Assembly: GCA_947577075.1 (NCBI GenBank)
Contig: CANPTW010000016.1
Span: forward strand, 1-55,088
DNA length: 55,088 nt
Reading direction: 5' to 3'
Source: an uncultured Oscillibacter sp.
GTDB lineage: Bacteria; Bacillota; Clostridia; Oscillospirales; Oscillospiraceae
Part shown: piece by piece, positions 32,920-40,837 of the stretch
Position numbering within the stretch: position 1 is the stretch's first letter
Layout of the letters: every line of letters starts with the position of its first letter
Made by a program: the position numbers and the translations under genes
The notes under the pieces: generated by a model
Told to the model about the DNA's origin: nothing
Database searches by the model: none
The model's input: the letters and a program-made list of their open reading frames with translations, nothing else

Positions 32920-33009
32920 TGCCGTAAAATGCCGTTAATAGAATCTAGTGATTGCAAGGGTTACAGCCATTTCTTGAAAAATGCTGTAAACTGCTGTAAA
33001 AGCTGTAAG
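32920..33009 (+). repeat. Direct repeats beside the attachment site (candidate integrase arm sites)
   Basis: Nonamers TGCCGTAAA (32920-32928), TGCCGTTAA (32930-32938), TGCTGTAAA (32982-32990), TGCTGTAAA (32992-33000) and AGCTGTAAG (33001-33009) occur in two groups spaced ten bases apart, with an inverted TTACAGC at 32961. Short repeats in phase with the helix next to an att core are typical arm-type sites for tyrosine integrases. Confidence 0.55.
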
Positions 33010-33029
33010 GGGTAAACGAAGGGGTAGAA

Positions 33030-33061
33030 AACAAGGGCCAGGGGAACACTCCCCCGGCCCT
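33030..33061 (-). terminator. Terminator at the left end of the element
   Basis: AGGGCC/GGCCCT (33034-33039 with 33056-33061) with an inner GGG/CCC, followed by TTGTTTTC on the minus strand, just after the last minus-strand gene. Confidence 0.7.
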
Positions 33062-33065
33062 CTGC

Positions 33066-33365
33066 TTATTTGTCCTCTGCCTGGAGGGCTTCGAGCTTTT
33101 TCCCAATGTCCGCCGTGATTGCATCGGCTCCGGGATATTTCATGCTAGTGGGAACAAAGTGGTAACGCTGGATTTCTTCGAGAACGGCCACGGCATAAAT
33201 GCGCTGTGCGGTCGTGGCCTCCGGGTCCCGCAGAACGGACCTCATGGCCTCCACCACAAGGACCTTGTCCTGCTTTTCCTCCGCCTCCCTGGCCTCTCTC
33301 CATGCCTTGCGGGCCGCTTTGTTGCGCTCTCGGGTCTCCTTGGCCTTCATATGGGCTTCATCCAT
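33066..33365 (-). CDS. Hypothetical phage-element protein
   Basis: The 99-residue protein is rich in charged residues with a helical N-terminal half (AKETRERNKAARKAWREARE). No family is recognised. It overlaps the gene upstream by eight bases and is the last of a four-gene minus-strand run. Confidence 0.7.
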   Translation of the reverse strand: MDEAHMKAKETRERNKAARKAWREAREAEEKQDKVLVVEAMRSVLRDPEATTAQRIYAVAVLEEIQRYHFVPTSMKYPGADAITADIGKKLEALQAEDK

Positions 33366-33660
33366 GCTCTATGTCCTCCTTCCGGCCTTGCTCATAGGCC
33401 ATATTGCACCAAGCGATTAGCGGCGGTATCAAAGGGTTGTCCTTGACGTGTTCCAGGTCCTTCCCGGCTGCCTCCGCAAACTTCCGGCGCTCTGCGTCCA
33501 GGTCCAGGGGATAACCGCCGCCGCCCTGTAGGCCGTCCTCGTAGCACCTGTTTACCAGTTCGATAACCTCCCCATAGGCTTCCTCGTGGAATTTGTCTAT
33601 TGGTCCATACTCCAGGGCAAGGGCCTTTATGAAGGGCTTGGCGTCAATGGGGTATTTCAT
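33358..33660 (-). CDS. Hypothetical phage-element protein
   Basis: The 100-residue protein starts MKYPIDAKPFIKALALEYGP; the ATG at 33660 has AAGGAGG upstream and overlaps the preceding gene by four bases. A longer in-frame reading to 33786 lacks a site. Small acidic helical protein, no recognised domain. Confidence 0.75.
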   Translation of the reverse strand: MKYPIDAKPFIKALALEYGPIDKFHEEAYGEVIELVNRCYEDGLQGGGGYPLDLDAERRKFAEAAGKDLEHVKDNPLIPPLIAWCNMAYEQGRKEDIEHG

Positions 33661-34208
33661 GCCGTAGCCTCCTTCATGGAAATCGGGTCCCCTACATTGC
33701 CACCGTGAATGGAAGACGCCGTGCCCAGCTCCTCCGGGAAGCTCTCCGGGTCCCGCTTCCACAACAGCCGCCCCTCCGGGCCCCAACTGGCGATAACCAC
33801 GCCGAAAATCTCCTTTGCCTCCATTCCCAAGTCATAGGGACGCCTTGCCAGATCATAGCGTGTGCCTACCATCTGCCAAGGCCCCCAAGTCCCCTGATAT
33901 TCTTTCAGCATCACCGTGGGTCGCTTCTGGCCGGGGAACACGGCCCAGCACATGCAGAGGTCGGAAGTGCCGTCCCCTCCCTTGCTCTTGTACCTGGGAG
34001 GCGCGGGGCGGCGGGTAAAGTCCACGCACACCCAGCCGCCGTTAAGTACCTTGACGCCCTCCAGGCACTCCCCAGCAACGGGGAAAATGGCCTGGGGGTT
34101 ATGCTCCATGACGGCCTCGACGGCTTCACGGGTGACGATGTTCAGCCCGATTTGGGGCCGCTGCTCCAGCACGTCCAGGATTGCCGGAACCTCAAAAATC
34201 TGATTCAA
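33657..34208 (-). CDS. Hypothetical phage-element protein
   Basis: The 183-residue protein starts with TTG at 34208 (MNQIFEVPAILDVLEQRPQI), behind GGGAGAG. It has Trp/Gly-rich central strands (GTWGPWQMVGTRYDLARRP) and no recognised domain. Between it and the next gene (34209-34331) are two GC-rich hairpins and no gene. Confidence 0.7.
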   Translation of the reverse strand: MNQIFEVPAILDVLEQRPQIGLNIVTREAVEAVMEHNPQAIFPVAGECLEGVKVLNGGWVCVDFTRRPAPPRYKSKGGDGTSDLCMCWAVFPGQKRPTVMLKEYQGTWGPWQMVGTRYDLARRPYDLGMEAKEIFGVVIASWGPEGRLLWKRDPESFPEELGTASSIHGGNVGDPISMKEATA

Positions 34209-34331
34209 CTTTCAACTCTCCCTTGCAATACAGAGGGGGCCGTGGTACACTGTAGGCACCAAGGCCCCCGTGGTTTTGGTGGTGGGTCCCCTGCATCTAG
34301 CTTTGGTCGGCGGTGATGCAAGGGGCCTTTC

Positions 34332-34607
34332 TCATGCCAGCACGAAGCGGCGGGCGGTGGTCTGCTTCATGAACCGGGCGGCGATGTCGGGAAGCTCCTT
34401 CTTCAAGGCGGTGGTGTCCACCCTGGAGGAAGTGACCGGCTTCCAGGTGATGCGCCAGTCGAGGCCCAGTAGCGTGTCCATGTTGTTGGCGTCCATGTGG
34501 CCCTTCAGCTCATCGGTGATAGCCTCGATCTCGGCGGCAAGCTCGTCCTGCATCCGGCGCAGCTCCCGCAATTGGTGGACCTTTTCATTCATGGTGTCGA
34601 CGCTCAT
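34332..34607 (-). CDS. Small phage protein of the kind that accompanies recombination genes
   Basis: The 91-residue protein starts MSVDTMNEKVHQLRELRRMQ at the ATG preceded by AAAGGAGAC. It has an N-terminal coiled coil and a C-terminal ITWKPVTSSRVDTTALKKEL segment ending in TTARRFVLA. That pattern is common in small proteins next to YqaJ-type exonucleases, but none is present here. It is the first gene of its run, divergent from the ribbon-helix-helix gene. Confidence 0.72.
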   Translation of the reverse strand: MSVDTMNEKVHQLRELRRMQDELAAEIEAITDELKGHMDANNMDTLLGLDWRITWKPVTSSRVDTTALKKELPDIAARFMKQTTARRFVLA

Positions 34608-34783
34608 TTTGATGTCTCCTTTCAGATTTTTTGGGAACCCCGGCGGCGGCGGTCGTTCGGCTGTGGCCTTAATTCCCATTCCTGATACCTTACCGCTCTT
34701 ATGCGTGGTCTCGGCGTTACTCTCCACGATTGCCGGTGTCTGAACTGTTTTCTTTTGTTCCCTTGCTGTAAGTATAATATAGC

Positions 34784-34881
34784 ATATCTATGCCAAGATA
34801 TCAATTGACATTACGCATAAATCTAAGCATAGATATTTGTAAATAATATATCTAGACATAGATAGACTTTTGAGCTATAAT
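34784..34881. promoter_or_regulatory. Divergent promoters with three operator-like repeats
   Basis: ATATCTATGC (34784-34793), its exact reverse complement GCATAGATAT (34827-34836) and the variant ACATAGATAG (34856-34865) lie between the divergent genes. A plus promoter TAGACA (34853-34858)/TATAAT (34876-34881), 17 bp apart, contains the third site. A minus promoter TTGATA/TATATT contains the first. The repeats suit autoregulation by the ribbon-helix-helix protein encoded next. Confidence 0.6.
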
Positions 34882-34942
34882 ATAGCTATACTAGGGGAAG
34901 GAGCATCCAAAAATAGAGACTCCCCCGGAAGGAGGAATGACC

Positions 34943-35170
34943 ATGCCAGAAAAAACGGAAGCCCAAAAGCGGGCACAAAAAAACTACATGGACAAATTTG
35001 CAATAGCTCGTGTTCGCATGGAAAAACGCCGCTATGAGGATATACAGGCCCACGCCGCCGCCCAGGGGGAAAGCGTCAATGGCTTCATCAACCGGGCAAT
35101 CACAGAGACAATGGAGCGGGACACCGCTGGACACGTCCGGGAGGCAAAGGATTTAGATGGAAAAAAATAG
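34943..35170 (+). CDS. Ribbon-helix-helix (Arc-type) protein, possible antitoxin
   Basis: The 75-residue protein reads KFAIARVRMEKRRYEDIQAH, then ESVNGFINRAITETMERD, the strand-helix-helix pattern of Arc/MetJ-like DNA-binding dimers. ATG at 34943 has AAGGAGG at the right distance; the ATG at 34937 is too close. It overlaps the next gene by 14 bases. The operator-like repeats upstream fit autoregulation, and the tight pairing recalls toxin-antitoxin modules. Confidence 0.8.
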   Translation: MPEKTEAQKRAQKNYMDKFAIARVRMEKRRYEDIQAHAAAQGESVNGFINRAITETMERDTAGHVREAKDLDGKK

Positions 35171-35786
35171 TGAAAGATTTTTTGAATGGTATACTAAAGA
35201 AGCATCTGCCCAAGAACGCATCTTTGTTGATAGCGTGATGTCTTTAGGAAATGAATATTTCGGAGATATGCGTTTTGAAGCGGGAAGTATTACAAGTGAT
35301 TTCATTGCTTGCCAGTCGAGCATAGATGGTGGAAAAACATGGATTGCTGATGAGGTTTCTTTGCCGGATGCACTCCAATATTTTTCCTATGATTGGTTTT
35401 CCTATCGTATTGAAAAAATGGAGGCAAAATGCGCTTATTTTGATTGGCTTAAACAAGAGATAGTTATTTCTCCCGAATATGCCAATGACGACGCAACAAT
35501 CCTGCATGAACTAATTCACTTGCACGAATTTGTTATTCATGATGGCCCTTGGTTTTTCCATGACGCTTTACTGTGGTGTCTGTATCGGGATTTACGTGGG
35601 AAAGTAGAAAACTTAGATACAAAAATTGAAGAACACGGGCATATTCTCAATGAAACCGAATTGCAATCGCAAGGAGGAACACACGATATCCTGTTTCTTT
35701 TGAAAAGTTTTGATCTTGATTTACGCAAAGGATATCCTCTAGGAACAGTCTTTGGTTATGGCAGGACAGAGTATTTCGCAGATTAA
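35157..35786 (+). CDS. Putative zinc metallopeptidase-like protein (HExxH)
   Basis: The 209-residue protein is AT-rich in codon use, unlike its surroundings. Its central motif TILHELIHLHEFVIHDG contains HELIH, the zincin-type HExxH, with more His downstream (FFHDALLW) as possible third ligand. The rest does not match a family I can name. Start overlaps the ribbon-helix-helix gene, so the two are co-expressed. A DNA-binding repressor paired with a metallopeptidase resembles some toxin or phage-response modules; this is inference. Confidence 0.72.
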   Translation: MEKNSERFFEWYTKEASAQERIFVDSVMSLGNEYFGDMRFEAGSITSDFIACQSSIDGGKTWIADEVSLPDALQYFSYDWFSYRIEKMEAKCAYFDWLKQEIVISPEYANDDATILHELIHLHEFVIHDGPWFFHDALLWCLYRDLRGKVENLDTKIEEHGHILNETELQSQGGTHDILFLLKSFDLDLRKGYPLGTVFGYGRTEYFAD

Positions 35787-35970
35787 TCGCATGGGTCCAT
35801 AGACGGCTTTAGTAACTCTCCCAATTTAGGAACTCCAGCCTTTTGCCCCAGGACCGTCCAAATCTGGACCTCCCCCCTGGGGGGATTGGGAAAATTGCCA
35901 CGACCTCCTTTAATGCCCCCGACTAACCGCAAGCAAGGAAAAGAGTTTTTGCCTGGAAGGAGCAAGCACA

Positions 35971-36294
35971 ATGGGCGCTTATGGTTCCCCGGAGCTTCAC
36001 CCAAAACTTAGGGACAACAGCCCGCCGCCGAAAAAGAAATGCCCGGCGATATTCAAAAGGATTTCCTTTTGGTTGTGCTTTTTATGGCTTGTATGTGATT
36101 TCTTTGTCAACGGGATAGGAATAAACACTTTAAGCACGGTTTTAGTTTGTTCTCTTGCTGTATTTGTTTGTGAAGGGATTTCCCTGCTTTATAATGCTGT
36201 TCGTGGGCGCAATGCTAGAGCAAATGCAATCGCCGTGATATGCTCTATAATTGTCTTTTTTGCAACGGGTATTTATCTAAACGCCTACACTTAA
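35971..36294 (+). CDS. Small membrane protein, unknown
   Basis: The 107-residue protein has a Pro/Lys-rich cytoplasmic start and three hydrophobic stretches (FWLCFLWLVCDFFV, LSTVLVCSLAVFVC, AIAVICSIIVFFATGIYL). A weak GGAAGGAG site precedes the ATG. No homology is recognised. The 184 bp before it has a CCCCCC/GGGGGG hairpin near 35870-35882. Confidence 0.6.
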   Translation: MGAYGSPELHPKLRDNSPPPKKKCPAIFKRISFWLCFLWLVCDFFVNGIGINTLSTVLVCSLAVFVCEGISLLYNAVRGRNARANAIAVICSIIVFFATGIYLNAYT

Positions 36295-36656
36295 CCGCCG
36301 CAAAAGAAAGAATTTTGGCGGTGAACGATATTCACCCCGTAGCACAGCCGATTTATTCCTCCGAAATCTCGGGGCTATCGAACAAATATCCTACAAAGCC
36401 CATAGAGGCCCCTACAAGCCACGCCAGCACTTTAGCAGTGTTCCTATACTCCCAAACAGCGAAACGCTGTAGTGGGCTCTTATGGGGCTTCCAGGGGTGG
36501 TCGCCTAATTCTTCAAAAATGGAGGCCCCTCAAAGCAAACTGGACAAAATGTCCGGCAACATCGTTACTATCAAAATAGTTTGCTTTTAAATATTTTCTT
36601 TGAGAGATATACAAACCACAGAAAATGTGATATAATGCCCCCATATTCGACGTGGG
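36295..36656. other. Gap without a supported gene
   Basis: On the minus strand a frame open for about 58 codons (roughly 36526 down to 36351) reads FAVWEYRNTAKVLAWLVGAS but lacks a start codon and ribosome site. A plus-strand reading of 116 codons across the gap looks like a shadow. A TATAAT near 36631 is a candidate -10 for the DUF3800 gene. Confidence 0.4.
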
Positions 36657-36665
36657 GTGATTGTA

Positions 36666-37385
36666 TTGCAACATCTATATATAGACGAGTCTGGTTCAAT
36701 GACAAGCGAATATACAGATCACTGGCCCTACTTTATCATTGCAATTGTTACAGCTCCAAATAAAGAAAGGGCGAAGCGTGCAGTAAAGCGGTTTGTTTCC
36801 AAGAATATAGATACGTTAAAATCATCTGATTCTGCTCATAAAATGTTTTTAGATGGAAACTTTCATGAGTTAAAAGGCTCATGCATGAGCGGAAACCTTC
36901 AAGCGGGCTTTATTGAGTACATCTGCCAAAGGGATACGGTAAAGGTCTTTTTAGCCCAAGTGAAAAACCGACAAATCCGATATGGCCTTTATAAAAACAC
37001 TGCCCGCGCATTCAATTACATTCTGGGCCAAACCCTTGCGAATCTGTTTGAATCCGGCTTGCTACCAAAAGATGATTACATGCTCCATATCGACGAACGA
37101 AATCAGAAGACCGGAACCACACATAGTTTAGAGGACTATTTGAATATTCAACTTTGTATTGATAAGGAATTTGCAGATTCTGTAATCGTCAAATATTACG
37201 ATTCAGCGCAAAATTCCCTTATTCAAGTTGCGGATGTATTTTCCAACGCATACTATAAACATTGTATGCAGGGTGGGAGCGCCGAATATATTAGTCCTAT
37301 GTTAAACGCAAAGGCGACAGAAGGATATTTCCCAGCAGTCTATCAATTTCCACAAAAAATAATCAAAATTACAGGCACTTCATGA
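36666..37385 (+). CDS. DUF3800-domain protein
   Basis: The protein of about 239 residues opens with QHLYIDESGSMTSE, the YIDESG signature of DUF3800, and has the later conserved HIDERNQKT and NSLIQVADVFSNAYYKH segments with acidic residues typical of this RNase-H-like family. DUF3800 proteins are common cargo of phages and islands; their biochemical role is unsettled. TTG at 36666 behind GGGGTGA was chosen; GTG at 36657 is the alternative. It is AT-rich, single, and ends at a strong terminator. Confidence 0.85.
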   Translation: MQHLYIDESGSMTSEYTDHWPYFIIAIVTAPNKERAKRAVKRFVSKNIDTLKSSDSAHKMFLDGNFHELKGSCMSGNLQAGFIEYICQRDTVKVFLAQVKNRQIRYGLYKNTARAFNYILGQTLANLFESGLLPKDDYMLHIDERNQKTGTTHSLEDYLNIQLCIDKEFADSVIVKYYDSAQNSLIQVADVFSNAYYKHCMQGGSAEYISPMLNAKATEGYFPAVYQFPQKIIKITGTS

Positions 37386-37509
37386 ATATTGACAAGAAGT
37401 ACAGAGTATGATATATTGTAACTGCCAACAGTAAGTCCTATTTATGTGCCATGTATTTGGTAAGCGTCATGTGCTGGCGTCGCTGATAGGCAATTGGCAA
37501 GATTACACC

Positions 37510-37539
37510 GGACCAGAGGGAAACCTTTGGTCCGTTTTT
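37510..37539 (+). terminator. Terminator of the DUF3800 gene
   Basis: GGACCAGAGG/CCTTTGGTCC with a GAAA tetraloop (37510-37533) is followed by GTTTTT. Confidence 0.85.
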
Positions 37540-37591
37540 CTAAGGCGGACATTCCACGTTGTCTCATTGGCGGCATGTGTGGTTTCTACAT

Positions 37592-37623
37592 AAAAAGGGC
37601 CGGAGGATGATACCCCCGGCCCT
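37592..37623 (-). terminator. Terminator after the tape-measure gene
   Basis: AGGGCCGG/CCGGCCCT (37596-37603 with 37616-37623) is followed by TTTTTA on the minus strand, 35 bp after the tape-measure stop. Confidence 0.8.
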
Positions 37624-37657
37624 CCCGCTTTTCCTCACCATATTTGGGGAGCAAAGA

Positions 37658-40606
37658 TTAGATCATCACTCCGCCCGGCATAAGGTTAGCGCCTCTCTGA
37701 TGTTGCGCCCGCTCAACGGACCGCATGAGTGTTTTCCCGTCCAGGTGTACGCCATAGTCCTGGTTATTAATAGCGTCTACTATGGCTCCTGCTCCGGCGT
37801 TGATTGCGCTGATAACGGCGGAATAATCCTGCCTCCCCTGTTCCTCCCGGAAGGTTTCACGGAGGATTGACTGCGGGCTTATGATCTCCGGGTTGCTCCG
37901 TGCGTTCGGGTATTCTCCCATCAAGGCCAGCGTCGGAGACTTCACCACGCCGCCATTGGCAAAGGCCATAGCGGGCAGCGCAAGCGGGGCCAGCTTCGGG
38001 AGTGCGGCGGCTACGGCGGCGGCCCCGCCGGAGAGGACAAAAGCGGCCACGCCAGCGCCCGCCAGGGCCACGGCTCCCACAGGTGCGGCCCAGGATTTAT
38101 TTGCACTCCACAAATTGCTTATTTTCTCTCCGGTCGCTTTCATGAAGCCCACAAAGCCCTCCCAGGCAACAGACAAGCCGGACAAGAAATTTTGAACAAA
38201 ACTGGAAATCCCCTTTCCCGCATTTGCCGCAAGATTCCCGGCCCATGTAGCAACGCCGCTGCTTGTCTTATTCACCCAATCGACAAAAGGCGTTCCGGCG
38301 AGGGTCAACCCATCATGCACCGCCTGGGGGATAAACTCTAAAACGGATTTCACATTCCCCGCAACATTTGGCCCCCATGAAGCAAGTGCGCCCGCCGTGA
38401 CGGTAAGAAATGCGCCAAAAGTTTTTGCGGACGGAAGGAGGCCCAGGGACGTAACTTTCGGAATGTACTCAATGATTGTCGAGAAATTTGTCTTTAGGTT
38501 CTCTCCCCATGTGGACAGGCTGGTTTGCGTGGCCGTGACAAAAGAGGAAAATTTCTGCTGAAGCACCTGGAGCTTTTCGCCCGTGTTTGCTTCCAGGGAA
38601 GTAAACGCCTCCCCTATCGCCGCCAGCCCGGACAACAATAAAGAACTGTCAATAGCCGGGGCGAAAATGGGGTTTTGTGCCCACTCCGGGACGGGCAAAG
38701 GTGAAAGCGCCCACTCCGGCAAGGTAAGGGCCTCAAAGGCCGGGGCCGGGATGATAGACGGCAACCACTCCGGCGCTTTCAGCAGCGCCCCCACAAAGCT
38801 GGGAATCAGCAGCTTTTCAAAAATGGGGGAGGGGACAAAGGAGGGATACCACGCCGGAGATTTCAGCAGTTCTCCAACCAGGTCCGGGAGGCGGACCTGC
38901 TCAAATACCGGGGACGGTATCACGTCCGGGATCCAGGACGGGGAGGGCAGCTTTTGCCCCAAAAGGTCAGGGACGGGCACAGGCTCAAAGACAGGGGCGG
39001 GCACATACCCCGGCTCCCAAACCGGAGAGGGCATTTTCTCCCCTACGAGGTCCGGCAGTAATACAGGCTCAAAGGCAGGGCTTGGAACGAGGCCGGGGAC
39101 CCATTGCGGTGAAAGAAGCCGCTCCCCCGCAAGGCTTGGCACTTTCAAAGGTTCAAAAGCCGGGGCCTTGACAAGCTCCGGTACCCACGCAGGGGCTTTG
39201 AGCTTTACGCCGGACAGCTCCGGCAGCGTGACAGGCGCAAACTCCGGGGCTGGAATTGGGTTCGGGGACCATTCCGGGGAGGGTATTTTGTCCAGGTTCG
39301 GGAATTTGATTTCTGGAAATTTAAGATTGTTTTCCACTTCCTCAAACCGGAAGTTCCCTAAATCGCCAGAACCGCCGCCGCCCAAAGGCAGGTCCTTCTC
39401 GATCACGTTCAGCTCATCAATGCCAAGGAGAACGGATTTTAATTTCTTCGTAGCGTTGGTCAGTTTGTCCGTGGAGGACGTAGAACCGTCTACGGATTCC
39501 GCAAAATCTTTGTACTCCTTTTTGGCTTGCAGAACGAAGTCCTCGCCTAAAAATGCCGCTACGATTCTTGCAATAAAGTTCAGCACGGATGCCAGCCCGT
39601 CCAGGATAGCGGTTATAACAGGCTCAATCGCCATCAGGACCGGGAGAACGGCGGCGGTCAGGGCGTCGACCACGTATTGAACGGAAGTGACAATTTTTGA
39701 CAGGGTTTCGTTTACCTTCTCGTTCTTTTGGGCCACGGCTCCAAGGTTCTCCGCAACGGCATTTGTCAGGCGGGATATCATGCGGAAAATAATAAAATTC
39801 ATAGTCAGGCGCTTCAATCGGTCCACAAGACGGTCAAGACCGCTTGCGCCCTGGTCCCCGGCCCGCTTTACAGTGTGCCCTAACCGCTCCGCCTCTTTCG
39901 TTGCGCCGCCAAGTCCGGTTTCTACACGCTTTGCCGCCCTAGCCACGTTGTCAACGCCAGTCGACGCCTTTTGGACTTTTTGAGCGGCCCCGGCCAGCTT
40001 GTCAGTGCTTCCTCCGGTCCGCTCCAAGGATTTTTGTACCTTCTCCGCCGCCGCCGCAAGCTGTTCACAAGAGGCCGCCGCCTTTTTGATGCTTTCACCG
40101 TCTACAGAGGCGGCGGGGGCCTGGGGGATTTTTGCAAGAGCCGCCGCTACCTGCTCTATAGGGGCCGCTGCTCCCTGCATCCCTGTTTCAAGGCTCTTTC
40201 TTAGCTGCCGTATTTTATTGTCAGCGGCGTCAATTGCGCCGGATAACCGTTCGATTTCTTTTTCTGTCCGCCGTACTTCTTCCTCAACTGCGGCGGCAGT
40301 TGCGGGGCTCCCAACTCCACGATATTGCTGCATCCCCTCCAATCGTTCTTGCAGCTTTAACACGGAGTCAGCGGAAGATTCCGCTTGCTTTTCAAGGCGT
40401 GCAATTTCAGCCTCAATCTTCGCCGTGGAAGCGTTGGGCATTTGCGTCAGGGCTTTCATCTGCCGGGATAGCTTCTCCAGCCCCGGCACCTTTGTGGCCT
40501 GTCCCAGCCTTTGCAGGGAGGCAGTCAGGCGATCGATTGCTCCGGCGGCGGCGGTGGACGATGCTTCGATCTCAATTTGCAGTTTGTCAATGGTGGCGTC
40601 CGCCAT
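37658..40606 (-). CDS. Phage tail tape-measure protein with 28-residue repeats
   Basis: The 982-residue protein has a long helical N-terminal half (coiled-coil stretches around residues 60-130 and 230-330), a hydrophobic segment near 320-370, then a Pro-rich region with seven tandem 28-residue repeats (residues 454-649), and a C-terminal hydrophobic section and FANGGVVKSPTLALMGEYPN motif typical of tape measures. Such proteins set tail length. The start at 40606 gives MADATIDKLQIEIEASSTAA; a frame to 40654 is noncoding. It is the only large structural gene in the element. Confidence 0.88.
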   Translation of the reverse strand: MADATIDKLQIEIEASSTAAAGAIDRLTASLQRLGQATKVPGLEKLSRQMKALTQMPNASTAKIEAEIARLEKQAESSADSVLKLQERLEGMQQYRGVGSPATAAAVEEEVRRTEKEIERLSGAIDAADNKIRQLRKSLETGMQGAAAPIEQVAAALAKIPQAPAASVDGESIKKAAASCEQLAAAAEKVQKSLERTGGSTDKLAGAAQKVQKASTGVDNVARAAKRVETGLGGATKEAERLGHTVKRAGDQGASGLDRLVDRLKRLTMNFIIFRMISRLTNAVAENLGAVAQKNEKVNETLSKIVTSVQYVVDALTAAVLPVLMAIEPVITAILDGLASVLNFIARIVAAFLGEDFVLQAKKEYKDFAESVDGSTSSTDKLTNATKKLKSVLLGIDELNVIEKDLPLGGGGSGDLGNFRFEEVENNLKFPEIKFPNLDKIPSPEWSPNPIPAPEFAPVTLPELSGVKLKAPAWVPELVKAPAFEPLKVPSLAGERLLSPQWVPGLVPSPAFEPVLLPDLVGEKMPSPVWEPGYVPAPVFEPVPVPDLLGQKLPSPSWIPDVIPSPVFEQVRLPDLVGELLKSPAWYPSFVPSPIFEKLLIPSFVGALLKAPEWLPSIIPAPAFEALTLPEWALSPLPVPEWAQNPIFAPAIDSSLLLSGLAAIGEAFTSLEANTGEKLQVLQQKFSSFVTATQTSLSTWGENLKTNFSTIIEYIPKVTSLGLLPSAKTFGAFLTVTAGALASWGPNVAGNVKSVLEFIPQAVHDGLTLAGTPFVDWVNKTSSGVATWAGNLAANAGKGISSFVQNFLSGLSVAWEGFVGFMKATGEKISNLWSANKSWAAPVGAVALAGAGVAAFVLSGGAAAVAAALPKLAPLALPAMAFANGGVVKSPTLALMGEYPNARSNPEIISPQSILRETFREEQGRQDYSAVISAINAGAGAIVDAINNQDYGVHLDGKTLMRSVERAQHQRGANLMPGGVMI
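38660..39247 (-). repeat. Seven tandem 84-bp repeats in the tape-measure gene
   Basis: The repeat unit is 28 codons with pattern PxFEPVxLPDLVGExLxSP, then xWxPxxVPS. Copies begin PEFAPVTLPEL, PAFEPLKVPSL, PAFEPVLLPDL, PVFEPVPVPDL, PVFEQVRLPDL, PIFEKLLIPSF and PAFEALTLPEW; the last has diverged at its end. Codons vary between copies, so the repeats are old or under selection for the protein pattern. Confidence 0.88.
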
Positions 40607-40631
40607 GCGTTCAGCTCCTTTCTTCGAAAAT

Positions 40632-40673
40632 GAAAAAGGGGGCCAGCTACCCAAAGTTCAGGTAACTGGCCCC
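40632..40673 (-). terminator. Terminator-like hairpin just before the tape-measure gene
   Basis: GGGGCCAGTTACC pairs with GGTAGCTGGCCCC (40639-40651 with 40661-40673) and is followed by TTTTTC on the minus strand, about 25 bp before the tape-measure ATG. It would separate tail chaperones from the tape measure or attenuate the latter. Confidence 0.7.
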
Positions 40674-40696
40674 GCTCGGCCCTTCTCATCCAACGC

Positions 40697-40837
40697 TTAG
40701 GATGAGGGTTTGCTTTTTTCAACTTTTAGCCGATAAATTCTGGTAGTTTCTTCTCTCCGTGGTACGATTTCAACCCTGTCTCCAGAATTTAAAATACGTT
40801 CAATAAGTGCGATATCGCTAGGATTTAATTTTATCAT
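40697..40837 (-). CDS. Small phage protein (46 residues)
   Basis: Reads MIKLNPSDIALIERILNSGD, then RVEIVPRREETTRIYRLKVE and a short tail. Its ATG overlaps the stop of the chaperone extension (ATGA) and GGGGGGAG precedes it. Short proteins of this form (MxxLxxxDIxxIxxxLxxGDRVEIxP) are common in phages at this position. Confidence 0.75.
   Translation of the reverse strand: MIKLNPSDIALIERILNSGDRVEIVPRREETTRIYRLKVEKSKPSS

Noticed and set aside
38660..39247. Regular 84-bp repeats considered as a CRISPR-like array
   Set aside because: The period is a whole number of codons, no conserved repeat/unique spacer pattern exists, and the protein pattern is kept across copies.
38583..39680. 365-codon plus-strand frame rich in Gly, Ser and Thr
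   Set aside because: It mirrors the Pro-rich repeats of the tape-measure gene and has no ribosome site.
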